Made by a program: the position numbers and the translations under genes. The notes under the pieces are model-generated. The model saw nothing but the letters and a program-made list of their open reading frames with translations, was not told the origin of the DNA and made no database searches. Shown here in pieces: positions 54,164 through 63,228 of a DNA stretch of 64,000 nt (position 1 is the stretch's first letter; every line of letters starts with the position of its first letter). The stretch is from positions 62,001-126,000 of the forward strand of contig CAVXSD010000007.1 of NCBI GenBank assembly GCA_963764305.1, read 5' to 3'. Source of the stretch: Bog-473 sp963764305 (GTDB lineage Bacteria > Actinomycetota > Acidimicrobiia > Acidimicrobiales > RAAP-2).

Positions 54164-54689
54164 CCGACGCGTCGGGCCCGAGGCGTTCCACGTAGACGCC
54201 GTGGACGACCCGCCAGCGGTCGGGTGCCTCCCAGGGCAGGTCGGCTCCGTCACAGGCGACAGCGAGTCGATCGAGACAGACGTGCCAGCCGGCGGCGTCA
54301 CGCGCCGCCTTGCCGTGCACGGGGAACGTGACCGTGAGGCGCAGGATGCACGCCGGCCCGGGCGCCTCCAGTGCGGAGTCGGGCTCCAGCTCGAAGCGCA
54401 GGACATCGTCAGCCCAGCGCAGCTCCATCAGTGACGGCGGCACGAATGCGAGCATCTCGCCGTCGAAGGTCTCGGCCTCGCCCTGGCGGAACGAGAAACG
54501 CAGCGGCGCGCCGGCGCGCCGTGCCCCCTCCATGGTCGTTGGGAACCACGCTGCCAGGTCCGCGTCCTCGGTGATGGCGCGCCAAACCTTCTGCTGGGGG
54601 TGCGCGAGGCGGCGCTCGTAACGCAGGATCGACACGTCCCCGGTGCGCTCGAGCGTCCCGTACTCGCCCACCACGTCGCTCCCGCTCAT
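54099..54689 (-). CDS. SRPBCC (AHSA1-type) protein
   Basis: From the ATG at 54689, which shares ATGA with the ArsR stop, the protein has ILRYERRLAHPQQKVWRAITEDADLAAWFP and then LRFSFRQGEAETFDGEMLAFVPPSLMELRW. ILRLTVTFPVHGKAARDAAGWHVCLDRL follows. These are the classic strands and helix of the AHSA1 fold. The last 20-25 residues lie within the overlap with the P450 gene and look unnatural. It is the second ArsR-SRPBCC pair of the window. Confidence 0.85.
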   Translation of the reverse strand: MSGSDVVGEYGTLERTGDVSILRYERRLAHPQQKVWRAITEDADLAAWFPTTMEGARRAGAPLRFSFRQGEAETFDGEMLAFVPPSLMELRWADDVLRFELEPDSALEAPGPACILRLTVTFPVHGKAARDAAGWHVCLDRLAVACDGADLPWEAPDRWRVVHGVYVERLGPDASVIGPPSSAGRRVRAGRGARGA

Positions 54690-55006
54690 GCCCAGGTCTC
54701 CCCTTCCATGATCTGGAGGTGGCGCTCGAGCGCGTTCAGGCGGGTCGCCCACTGCCGGCGGTAGGGCGCCAGCCACTCGTCGACCTCCCGCAGCGGTTCG
54801 GGCCTGACCCGGTAGATCCGGCGCTGGGCGTCGATGCGGGCCTCGACCAGACCGGCCCCCCGCAGGGCCTTGAGATGCTTGGAGACGGCGGGCTGGCTGA
54901 CGGACAGGAAGCGCACGAGATCACCAACCGGTCGCTCCCCCTCCACCAGGAGGTCGAGGATGCGGCGCCGGCTGTCCTCCGCCAGTACCTCGAATGTCGT
55001 CGTCAT
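54686..55006 (-). CDS. ArsR family transcriptional regulator
   Basis: This 106-residue winged-helix protein has FEVLAEDSRRRILDLLVEGERPVGDLVRFL and SQPAVSKHLKALRGAGLVEARIDAQRRIYRV. It lacks metal-binding Cys pairs. The operator begins 3 bp before its ATG, so expression is probably autoregulated and the mRNA leaderless. It controls the SRPBCC gene that overlaps its stop. Confidence 0.88.
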   Translation of the reverse strand: MTTTFEVLAEDSRRRILDLLVEGERPVGDLVRFLSVSQPAVSKHLKALRGAGLVEARIDAQRRIYRVRPEPLREVDEWLAPYRRQWATRLNALERHLQIMEGETWA

Positions 55007-55008
55007 GT

Positions 55009-55036
55009 GGGTATATTCCTCTAGAGGCATATACCC
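55009..55036 (-). promoter_or_regulatory. 28-bp palindromic operator of ArsR-SRPBCC pair
   Basis: GGGTATAT (55009-55016) and ATATACCC (55029-55036) are perfect inverted arms. Between them CCTCTAGAGG (55018-55027) is itself a perfect palindrome, leaving a single T/C mismatch at 55017 and 55028. It lies directly before the ArsR start codon and should block the promoter when bound. Confidence 0.75.
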
Positions 55037-55050
55037 TGTCAAGGCCCCGA

Positions 55051-55317
55051 TCAGGTGGTGGCGGCAGCCTTCTTGGCAGCGATCCGGCGCAAGGGGGGGA
55101 GCGTCGGCGGGGGCTGGCGGCGCGGCGGCAGGGTGGCCAGGAGCGACATGGTCGCCTCGGTCACCTGCGTCACGGCGCGCTCGAACGCCTCCTCGGTCTG
55201 GGGCGACGTCGTCTGGACGCCGCTGACCTTGCGGACGTACTGGCGCGCCGCCGCCTCCATCTCTTCGGGTGTGGCTACGGGCTCGAGCCCGCGCAGTGTG
55301 GTGATGTTCCGGCACAT
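55051..55317 (-). CDS. DUF2277 family protein
   Basis: The 88-residue protein begins MCRNITTLRGLEPVATPEEMEAAARQYVRKVSGV, the signature of the DUF2277 family, with conserved Cys, Arg and Asn at positions 2-4. A basic Ala/Lys-rich tail ends it. Its role is unknown in all known members. It starts 9 nt after the GH5 stop, so they probably share a transcript. Confidence 0.85.
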   Translation of the reverse strand: MCRNITTLRGLEPVATPEEMEAAARQYVRKVSGVQTTSPQTEEAFERAVTQVTEATMSLLATLPPRRQPPPTLPPLRRIAAKKAAATT

Positions 55318-55326
55318 GCAGCCACC

Positions 55327-57054
55327 CTAGGCCTGGGATGGGACGCTGCCGGCCGTACAGCGCCCCGGCGTGATCTCCACCGTGACGCGGTGCCCGCGGC
55401 GGGCGTTCTGGACTTCGAGCATGTCGCTCCCCCGCGCCGAGGTGACCCGCGCGCCGGTCGTGCGGGCGCAGTAGCCCTGCGGATAGTGCAGCTGGGTCGG
55501 CACGAAGACCAGCGTCGGCGCATGAATGCGGTGGTTGGGCACGTAGGCCATGTCGAACACGTCGGTCGACGGTGAGAACGTGAAGGACAGCGGTGTGCCG
55601 GCCACTGCCTGCGGATAGACGCGGCTGAGCACGCGGGCGGTCGAGCGCAGGCGCCCATCCGCCATGACGAGCGACTCGGCCGCGCTTCCGGTCGGATCGC
55701 CGTAGTACTTCCAGGCCCAGTAGACCCAGCCGACCAGCCGGGCGTCCAGCGCGGCCGTGATCGAGGAGAGGATCTGCGGGTCGCTGGTTGCGCCGAACTC
55801 GGTGACCATCCAGGCCGGTGCCTTCGCCTGGACGGCCGAGGCCATCTCCGGGCGGTCCTGGGCCCGCACGGCGAGCGAGTGCGCTTCCTGGGCGGCGCAC
55901 CCCGCGGCGTTGGTGGGGTTCCCGCTCACCGGACTGCGCGCCCCGCAGTAGATGTGCACGTTGTAGACGAGGTTGGGCAGGTTCATGGGCCCGAGATAGG
56001 TCGGCAAGCCGCGGCTGGCGTAGTTGTCCGGTTCGTCGAAGATGAGGTGGCCGGGGTCGTTGGCCAGGACCGTCGGCACGACACCGCCGGCGGGATCGTC
56101 GGCCGGGCAGCGCAGCGGCGGCGCGCCGTGTGACGGGATGCCGATATGGGCCGTGCCGGTGTAGAAGCACTCGAGTTGGGCGTCGAAGTGTTCGTCGCCG
56201 ACGCGGATGAGTGACGTGGAGAACGGCTCGTTGAAGGGGTCATAGCCGAGGACCCAGCGATTTCCCCTGAAGGCCTGCGCGACGTCGCCCCAGACCTGGT
56301 CGTACTGGCCCTGCAGATTGCCCCGGACGTTGTTGTCCCAGAAGTGGTGAAAGGCGATGCCGGCGGCCTTGGTGCCGTACTCGAGGGACCAGCGTCCCGG
56401 CGGGTCGGTGCTCGCGACGTCGTTCGTGCACACGGCCCAGCGCGGGGCACCCTCGCCGTCGAACATCTGGTTGTACACGTCCTGGTGCATGTCGAGGATC
56501 GTGTGGATGTGGAAGCGACCGAGAAGATCGACGGTCTTGGTCAGGCGCGCCACGTAGCGGTCGAACACCGCCCGGTTGAACTGGTGCGGGTTGGTCGGCT
56601 TGCCGTGCGCGCAGATGGTCGGGTCGTTGGCCGGGGCCGTGCCCGGCTCCAGCCCGCTCCACGTCATGCCCAGGCGGACGACGTTGAAGCCCAGCCGCGC
56701 CATGAGCGACGCGTCGGCCGTGGAGAAGTTCCAGGGCTTCCCCGGGTCGGGATAGAGCTCATAGGGCGCGTACTTGTAGACGGCATCGACGCCGTGGAAG
56801 AAGACGACCCGTCCCTGCCTGTCGTACAGGTAAGGCCCTCCGGGCGCCGAGATGCGGCCGGACACAGTGCCGGTGCCGGAGCCGCTGTCGCTCGGCGCTC
56901 GAAACGTCGGTGCGGCCAACGTGGGCAGGGCGGCGACAGAGGCGGTGGCCGGACCGGCATCCGGCCCGACCGCGACCCCGATCCCGACCCCGACCAGGGC
57001 GGCGCCACCCAGCACGCCGAGGAGCAAGACAAGGAGCGATGACCCGCGGCGCAC
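55327..57054 (-). CDS. Secreted glycoside hydrolase family 5 (endoglycoceramidase-like)
   Basis: An N-terminal hydrophobic helix (residues 5-29) anchors or exports the protein. The GH5 barrel from residue 75 to about 500 holds FFHGVDAVYKYAPYE, MARLGFNVVRLGMTWSGLEP, and ILDMHQDVYNQMF. GYDPFNEPF places the acid/base Glu at 276, and WMVTEFGATSD the nucleophile Glu at 419. These motifs are typical of endoglycosylceramidase-like GH5 proteins. A beta-rich domain follows. It probably cleaves a glycolipid outside the cell. Confidence 0.88.
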   Translation of the reverse strand: MRRGSSLLVLLLGVLGGAALVGVGIGVAVGPDAGPATASVAALPTLAAPTFRAPSDSGSGTGTVSGRISAPGGPYLYDRQGRVVFFHGVDAVYKYAPYELYPDPGKPWNFSTADASLMARLGFNVVRLGMTWSGLEPGTAPANDPTICAHGKPTNPHQFNRAVFDRYVARLTKTVDLLGRFHIHTILDMHQDVYNQMFDGEGAPRWAVCTNDVASTDPPGRWSLEYGTKAAGIAFHHFWDNNVRGNLQGQYDQVWGDVAQAFRGNRWVLGYDPFNEPFSTSLIRVGDEHFDAQLECFYTGTAHIGIPSHGAPPLRCPADDPAGGVVPTVLANDPGHLIFDEPDNYASRGLPTYLGPMNLPNLVYNVHIYCGARSPVSGNPTNAAGCAAQEAHSLAVRAQDRPEMASAVQAKAPAWMVTEFGATSDPQILSSITAALDARLVGWVYWAWKYYGDPTGSAAESLVMADGRLRSTARVLSRVYPQAVAGTPLSFTFSPSTDVFDMAYVPNHRIHAPTLVFVPTQLHYPQGYCARTTGARVTSARGSDMLEVQNARRGHRVTVEITPGRCTAGSVPSQA

Positions 57055-57099
57055 GGCCGACAGTATGTCCCCAGGTGACTCCCAGGTGACGGCGCCCCG

Positions 57100-57429
57100 C
57101 TACATCCCCGGCAGGTTGGGCCGGAGCGGGAAGTCGGCGATGATCGCCCGGCAGGCGGAGAGCGGCCGCACGGAGTGCGGGGTATGGGGCGGCACCACGG
57201 CGATGCAGCCGGCGTCGAGCACCTGCTCCTCGCCGGCGATGGTGAGCGCCACCTGGCCCTCGACGATGTGCCACACCTCTTCCTGCTCGTGCTGGTGCTC
57301 GTGCAGCGGCGCAGCGTCGGCGGCGATGTCGTAGTGGGCGAACGTCATGGTGGCAGAGTGCAGGAAGCGACCGCTCCAGCCCGGGAGCGGATCGCCCGCC
57401 ACCATGTCCGAAGGCCGGACAAAGGGCAT
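57100..57429 (-). CDS. Cupin domain protein
   Basis: The 109-residue protein is a single cupin: PLHEHQHEQEEVWHIVEGQVALTIAGEE has the metal His set (H-x-H with a distal Glu), and GCIAVVPPHTPHSVRPL contains the second motif. The fold binds a metal and a small ligand, but activity cannot be told. It lies 45 bp upstream of the GH5 gene on the same strand. Confidence 0.85.
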   Translation of the reverse strand: MPFVRPSDMVAGDPLPGWSGRFLHSATMTFAHYDIAADAAPLHEHQHEQEEVWHIVEGQVALTIAGEEQVLDAGCIAVVPPHTPHSVRPLSACRAIIADFPLRPNLPGM

Positions 57430-57551
57430 CTCAGTGCCCCCGGCGACCGGATCGACCGCGCTCGTGGGGTCCGCTCAGTCGCATCATGTCCTCCCTCGCT
57501 CCTCGCGAATGTAGTGGTCGGCTCCGCCCGAGGGCGAGAGGGGATGGGAGC

Positions 57552-57897
57552 GTGCTCGGCCACCTCGGCGTCAACGTCCCCGATCTGGGGCGGGCGGCCG
57601 AGTACTACGGACAGCTGTACGAGCCGTTCCCGACGGCCGAGGACGCCATCGCCTTCATGCCGGCCGACGGCAAGCGGGGTGCCTATCTGTTCCTCTACGA
57701 GGCGACCGATGACCGGGGCTTCACGCGGGAGGCCACGGGGCTGCAGCATCTCGCCTTCGTCGTCCCGACCCGTCCCGCTTTGCACGCCGTCCACACCTCT
57801 GTCATCGGCGTCGGAGGCACCGTCCTCCACCCGCCGATTCTGGCTCGATCCCTTCGGCATCATGCTCGAGGCCGTCTGCCACCACGATCGCGACTGA
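57552..57897 (+). pseudogene. VOC family protein with deletion and frameshift near its C-terminus
   Basis: GTG 57552 follows a GGGAG site. The first part (VLGHLGVNVPDLGRAAEYYGQLYEPFP, AYLFLYEATD, GLQHLAFVVPTRPALHAVHTSV) is a normal VOC fold. Near 57831-57842 the frame breaks, and FWLDPFGIMLEAVCHHDRD, the expected C-terminal strand, follows in the next frame. About ten residues that normally separate the halves are missing, so this is a small deletion rather than one miscalled base. Confidence 0.7.
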
Positions 57898-57961
57898 TCA
57901 CCCCTGGACAGTCGCGGCGAACGGGGCGATGATCGCCTCCTTCCAGGGAAGGACTCCGACC

Positions 57962-58288
57962 ATGCCCCAGTACGTCATCCTCGCCGACCACTCGGCGGAC
58001 ATCTGCCCCTCCTCGAACGCCAACAGCCGCGCCCGCGCCATCGAGGGCATGGGCCAGGGTCTGCCGATCCTCTCTGCGGAGGCGGGCATCACCTTCCTGA
58101 CCGGCCCGCTCCACCTGGACCCCGGACATCGCACGGTGGCCGTGGTCGACGCGCCGAGCATCGAGGCGGTGACCCAGCTCGTCTACGCCACCGGCCTGTC
58201 GCAGTGGAACACCGTCGAGGTCTGCCCCACCACGCCCGTCGCCGACATGATGGCCAACCTCGAGGACTTCCCGATCGTCTTCGGGTAG
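57962..58288 (+). CDS. Small conserved protein, DUF3303-like alpha/beta fold
   Basis: The 108-residue protein begins MPQYVILADHSADICPSSNANSR; ATG 57962 has GGGAAGGA upstream, and an upstream frame start at 57929 is less likely. RTVAVVDAPSIEAVTQLVYATGLSQWNTVEVCPTTP resembles the small ferredoxin-like DUF3303 type proteins. Asp, His and Cys near the N-terminus may bind metal. Function is unknown. Confidence 0.65.
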   Translation: MPQYVILADHSADICPSSNANSRARAIEGMGQGLPILSAEAGITFLTGPLHLDPGHRTVAVVDAPSIEAVTQLVYATGLSQWNTVEVCPTTPVADMMANLEDFPIVFG

Positions 58289-58305
58289 CCGTCCAACTAC
58301 GCAGG

Positions 58306-59182
58306 TCAGGCGACGTGCTCGAGCGCCCGCCCGATCTCGACGTTGCCCGAGACGCTCCGGACGCTGAGGTCCACCCGGGTCTCGGGACGCCCGCCCCGGG
58401 CCGGGGCGTCCTCGAGCGGGATGTCCGAGTGCACGATGCCCGACAGGGTCTCCACGTCGACGTGGAGGTCCACCCCCTTGGCCACGCCGACCGCGACGTC
58501 ACCCGAGACGGAACGGACGTGCAGGGCGCCTTCGCCCAGGGCGAGGACACGCACGTTCCCGGACACGTTCACCACCCGGGCCCCACGGGCGAGGTCGCCC
58601 AGGCGGACGTTGCCCGAGGTGGCCTTGACCTCCACCCGGTTGGCGGCCGCACCCACTTCGAGGTCGCCCGAGGCGGTCGAGAAGACGGCGGCGCCCCCGA
58701 CGCTCGAACAGCGCAGGTCGCCCGAGGCCGAGTGGACCCGGATGTCCCCGCCCACGTTGCCCACGGTGATGTCGCCGCTCGCCGTCTTGGCCGTCACGTC
58801 GGCGGCCACGTCGTCAGTCGAGACATCGCCGCTCCCGGTCGTGAAGTCCGCCTCGCCGACGGGCCCATGGATGTCGATGTCGGCCGAGGCGGTGGCGACG
58901 GTCACGTCGCGCGCCCTCGGGCACCTCGACGCGCACCGTGACCGCGTTGCGGCGCAGGAAGCGCATGGCCTGGAGCTGGGGGATCTTCACCGTCACCACG
59001 TGGCCGCTCCCGGCCGGCCGGCACTCGACGGTGGCGCGCTCGACGAGCTCCTCCGCGCCCGGAGTGTCGGCCTCGAGCGCCACGACGGTGCTCGAGATGT
59101 CCCGGGCGGTGATCGCCACCAACCCCACCTGGTTCTCCACGTGGAGGCGTACGCCCCCCGGTGTGTCGAATGTCTTCTCCAT
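58306..59182 (-). pseudogene. DUF4097-type beta-helix protein, frameshifted
   Basis: From ATG 59182 the protein begins MEKTFDTPGGVRLHVENQVG and includes VKIPQLQAMRFLRRNAVTV. Around a CGCGCG run (58907-58915) the frame changes. VTVATASADIDIHGPVGEADFTTGSGDVSTDDV then starts a repeat of the DUF4097 beta-helix (SGD and SGN turns about every 17-20 residues) that runs to the stop. GAAGGGAGC lies before the start, directly behind the end of the RHH gene. A two-base slip or one-base insertion explains the break. Confidence 0.8.
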
Positions 59183-59196
59183 GTCCGGTGCTCCCT

Positions 59197-59654
59197 TCAG
59201 GTCGTGCCGTAGCCGCGCAGGCGGTTCCCCCGCGACCGCTCCGGCTCCGGTTGCTCGACGTACTGCGCTCGAGCGTGCGCAGGATGAAGGTGTTGACAGA
59301 GACGCCGTCGGCCGCCGCCCCCTGCTCGACACGGGACTTGAGGCCCTCGCTCACCCGCAGCGTGATGCGGGCCGACAGGTCGTCCCCGTCCCCCGCCGCC
59401 ACCGGTCCCCGTTCGTCCTCGACGTAAGTCATATCGACGTCGTCGCCGGCCACCCGGATGTCGATGCGCCCGTCGGGCAGCGAGGCCGTCAGCTCGGCGG
59501 CGGCGTCGGAGAGCAGCTCGAGGACGCGCCCCGGCACGGACCGGCCCAGCACGTCGGCGATCCGCTCGGCCACCTCGGCCACCGTGTCGTCGCCGAGCTC
59601 CCCGACGGCGACCACGTCCGACCGCATCCCGTCGACCACCAGTGACATCTTCAT
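59197..59654 (-). pseudogene. Ribbon-helix-helix (HicB/Arc-like) regulator, frameshifted at its end
   Basis: The protein begins MKMSLVVDGMRSDVVAVGELGDDTV, and a DUF-like N-terminal domain of about 80 residues precedes ARITLRVSEGLKSRVEQGAAADGVSVNTFILRTLERS, a ribbon-helix-helix DNA-binding motif. A run of five C (59228-59232) breaks the frame. Adding one base gives GNRLRGYGTT and a TGA at 59197-59199, directly before the DUF4097 gene. The start codon overlaps a palindrome array, suggesting autoregulation. Confidence 0.75.
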
Positions 59655-59695
59655 GACGTCACTATGACATCATTTTGATGTCAGGTCAAGACCTG
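59654..59695 (-). promoter_or_regulatory. Array of palindromes at start of RHH/DUF4097 operon
   Basis: TGACGTCA (59654-59661), TGACATCA-TTT-TGATGTCA (59665-59683) and CAGGTC-AA-GACCTG (59682-59695) follow one another. The TGAC half-sites at 59654 and 59665 are 11 bp apart. RHH proteins bind such arrays cooperatively, so this is a likely operator. It sits 1-42 bp before the start codon and abuts the ilvC stop. Confidence 0.65.
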
Positions 59696-59696
59696 G

Positions 59697-60722
<1,026 letters not shown>

Positions 60723-60746
60723 GTCGTCAGCTCTTTCTCTCTGTGA

Positions 60747-61289
60747 TCAGTGGCGTTCCAGCTTAGGCAGGGCGACCCGCCCCGTCCGTTGGAGCTCCTC
60801 GACGGCGTAGTGCTCGAGCAGCTCCTCGAAGTCGTCGATCTTCTCGGGCCGCCCCGCCAACATGACCGTGATGCGGTCGGCGCCCACGCTGACCACCTCG
60901 CCGCCGAAGACCCCCACCAGCTGGATCACCTGCGAGCGCTCGGTCGGACCCACCGCCACGGTGACCAGCACCAGCTCGCGCTCGACGGCCTCGGCCGGCG
61001 ACAGCTCGCCGATGGAGACGACGTTGACCAGCTTGTCGAGCTGCATGATCACCTGCTCCAGGGGCGCGGACTCCACGTCGACCACGATGGTGATGCGGCT
61101 GAAGTGCTCGTCCTCGTCCGTCGGGGCGACGGCCAGCGAGTAGATGTTGAAGCCGCGGCGGCTGAACAGCCCGGCCACCCGGGCCAGGACGCCGGCCTTG
61201 TTCTCGACGAGCACCGACAGGATGTGGTGCCGGGGCGCCGTGCCCGTGGCCGTGTCCCGTCCCGACACGGCGTGCAGCGGGGACGTCAT
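60747..61289 (-). CDS. ilvN: Acetolactate synthase small (regulatory) subunit
   Basis: The 180-residue protein has an ACT domain HILSVLVENKAGVLARVAGLFSRRGFNI and then DLDKLVNVVSIGEL; the C-terminal domain reads RSQVIQLVGVFGGEVVSVGADRITVMLAG. It activates IlvB and mediates valine feedback. The ATG at 61289 overlaps the ilvB stop (ATGA). The further upstream frame lacks similarity and is excluded. Confidence 0.95.
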   Translation of the reverse strand: MTSPLHAVSGRDTATGTAPRHHILSVLVENKAGVLARVAGLFSRRGFNIYSLAVAPTDEDEHFSRITIVVDVESAPLEQVIMQLDKLVNVVSIGELSPAEAVERELVLVTVAVGPTERSQVIQLVGVFGGEVVSVGADRITVMLAGRPEKIDDFEELLEHYAVEELQRTGRVALPKLERH

Positions 61290-63004
61290 CGGGCGGCCGC
61301 CTGGTCGGGGTGAACGACGATGTCGTCGTTGGACGAGCCGGCGGCCACCATCGGGTACACCTTCTCGAAGGCGTCGGTGCGGAAGTCGACCACGACGGGT
61401 CGGTCGTCGATGGAGTTGGCCTTCTCGATTGCCGGCCCCACGTCCTCGGGCGTCTCGGCCCGGATGCCCACGCACCCCATCGCCTCGGCCCACTTCACGT
61501 AGTCGGGCAGGTCGGGGGAGAGGTAGACCTCGGAGTAGCGCTCCCCGTAGAACATCTCCTGCCACTGGCGCACCATGCCGAGATAGGCGTTGTTGAGGAT
61601 GGCGATCTTCACCGGGATCTGCTCGGAGCTGGCGGTGACGAGCTCCTGGGCGGTCATCTGGAAGCAGCCGTCGCCGTCGATGGCCCACACGGTGCGGTCC
61701 GGACGGCCCACCTTGGCCCCGATGGCGGCGGGGACGGCGAAGCCCATGGTGCCGGCGCCGCCGGAGTTCACCCAGGTGTAGGGGTGCTCGAAGCTCCAGT
61801 ACTGCGACGCCCACATCTGGTGCTGGCCCACGCCGGCGACGACCACCGTGTCGACCGGCGCCGCATCACGGAGCTGCTCGACGACGTTCTGCGGCTTGAT
61901 GGCGCCGCCCTCGACGTCCTCGTAGTACAACGGGAAACGCTCACGCCACTCGTTGATCTGCTTCCACCACGGCGCCAGGTCCTGCACCACCGGGAGGTCG
62001 CCCATGGCCCGCAACATCTCTTCTATGACCTGGCGGCAATCGCCGGCGATCCCGACGTCGGGCACGCGCACCTTGCCCAGCTCGGCCGGGTCGATGTCGA
62101 CGTGGACGATCTTGGCGTCGGGGGCGAAGGCGCTGATCTTGCCGGTGACCCGGTCGTCGAATCGTGCGCCGAGGCTCACCAGGAGGTCGCTCTGCTGCAT
62201 GGCGGTGACCGCGGTGTAGTGGCCGTGCATGCCGGGCATCCCGAGCGCCTGGGGGTGCGAGTCGGGGAAGGCGCCCCGGGCCATCAAGGTGGTGACGACC
62301 GGGATCCCCGTCCGCTCGGCCAGCACCCGGAGCGCCTCGGCGGCCCGGGCCTTGAGCACCCCGCCGCCCACGTACAGGACCGGCCGGTGCGACCGGGAGA
62401 TGAGCTCGGCTGCCTGACTTATGAGCACGGGGTCGCCGAACGTCACCGGGTGGTAGCCGGGGAGGTCGAGCTCGTCGACGGACGACGGCCAGTACCACTC
62501 CATCTGGGCGTTCGAGATGTCCTTGGGCAGGTCGATCAGGACCGGTCCCGGCCGCCCGGTGGTCGCAACGTGGAAGGCGGCGGCGACCACCCTCGGGATG
62601 TCGTCGACGTCCTTGATGAGCCAGTTGTGCTTGGTGATGCCCATCGTGACGCCGGTGATGTCGCACTCCTGGAAGGCGTCGGTGCCGATGGAGCCGGTCG
62701 CCACCTGGCCCGACACCACGATCAGCGGGGTCGAGTCCATGTAGGCGTTGGCGAGCGGCGTGACGATGTTGGTGGCGCCCGGGCCGCTGGTCACCATGGC
62801 GACGCCGGGCCGACCCGTGGCCATGGCGTAGCCCTCGGCCATGTGGCCGGCGCCCTGCTCGTGGCGCACGAGGATGTGGCGGATCGAGGAGTCGATGATC
62901 GGGTCGTAGACCGGCAGGATGGCGCCACCGGGCAGGCCGAACATGACGTCGACCCCCTGCATCTCGAGGCTCTTGATCAGGGCCTGCGCCCCTGTCATCT
63001 TCAT
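61286..63004 (-). CDS. ilvB: Acetolactate synthase large (catalytic) subunit
   Basis: The 572-residue ThDP enzyme begins MKMTGAQALIKSLEMQGV and has FGLPGGAILPVYD and RHEQGAGHMAEGYA with the catalytic Glu. GDGCFQMTAQELVTASSEQIPVKIAILNN is the ThDP/Mg motif (GDG-x26-NN), and LGMVRQWQEMFY is the substrate region. The start at 63004 has AGGGGAAG 3-4 nt upstream. It combines two pyruvates, or pyruvate and 2-oxobutyrate, in branched-chain synthesis. A leader peptide and a terminator precede it. Confidence 0.96.
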   Translation of the reverse strand: MKMTGAQALIKSLEMQGVDVMFGLPGGAILPVYDPIIDSSIRHILVRHEQGAGHMAEGYAMATGRPGVAMVTSGPGATNIVTPLANAYMDSTPLIVVSGQVATGSIGTDAFQECDITGVTMGITKHNWLIKDVDDIPRVVAAAFHVATTGRPGPVLIDLPKDISNAQMEWYWPSSVDELDLPGYHPVTFGDPVLISQAAELISRSHRPVLYVGGGVLKARAAEALRVLAERTGIPVVTTLMARGAFPDSHPQALGMPGMHGHYTAVTAMQQSDLLVSLGARFDDRVTGKISAFAPDAKIVHVDIDPAELGKVRVPDVGIAGDCRQVIEEMLRAMGDLPVVQDLAPWWKQINEWRERFPLYYEDVEGGAIKPQNVVEQLRDAAPVDTVVVAGVGQHQMWASQYWSFEHPYTWVNSGGAGTMGFAVPAAIGAKVGRPDRTVWAIDGDGCFQMTAQELVTASSEQIPVKIAILNNAYLGMVRQWQEMFYGERYSEVYLSPDLPDYVKWAEAMGCVGIRAETPEDVGPAIEKANSIDDRPVVVDFRTDAFEKVYPMVAAGSSNDDIVVHPDQAAAR

Positions 63005-63051
63005 GTGCTTCCCCTGTTCTGCTTCTGCTGATCCGGTCCTGAAATTGAAAA

Positions 63052-63071
63052 GACCCCCCGGCTGGGAGGTC
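63052..63071 (-). terminator. Intrinsic terminator (attenuator) before ilvB
   Basis: On the minus strand GACCTCCC (63071-63064) pairs with GGGGGGTC (63059-63052) over a 4-nt loop, with one T-G wobble. Four T residues follow at 63051-63048. It lies between the leader peptide and ilvB. Confidence 0.8.
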
Positions 63072-63076
63072 GTGAG

Positions 63077-63102
63077 GGCGCGTTCCGGTGTGGGCGCGCG
63101 CC
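63077..63102 (-). promoter_or_regulatory. Hairpin overlapping leader stop codon
   Basis: GGCGCG and CGCGCC arms at 63077-63082 and 63097-63102 form a stem that starts at the leader TAG and precedes the terminator. It is a candidate pause or anti-terminator element. Confidence 0.5.
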
Positions 63103-63149
63103 TACGTGACGAGTACCAGAATCTCGGTGCGGTTGCTGCGTGCCTGCAT
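63102..63149 (-). CDS. ilvB leader peptide
   Basis: The 15-residue peptide MQARSNRTEILVLVT contains the run Ile-Leu-Val-Leu-Val just before its stop, so translation would stall on shortage of any branched-chain amino acid. The promoter ends so near the ATG that the mRNA would have almost no 5' untranslated region. Confidence 0.8.
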   Translation of the reverse strand: MQARSNRTEILVLVT

Positions 63150-63158
63150 GAGGCGCCC

Positions 63159-63187
63159 ATTCTGGCATGGCTGCCGCCCGGTGACAA
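63159..63187 (-). promoter_or_regulatory. Promoter of ilvBNC operon
   Basis: TTGTCA (minus strand, 63187-63182) and CAGAAT (63164-63159) are separated by 17 bp and match -35 (5/6) and -10 (4/6) consensus. The expected transcript start at about 63152 lies 3 nt before the leader ATG. Confidence 0.6.
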
Positions 63188-63228
63188 CCCGGCCGCTCCA
63201 GGCGGGCTCCCGCTCCGACCGCCGGGCA

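Noticed and set aside
61310..63031. Rightward open frame of 573 codons antisense to ilvB
   Set aside because: Gly/Val/His/Asp-rich shadow of a highly conserved gene on the other strand.
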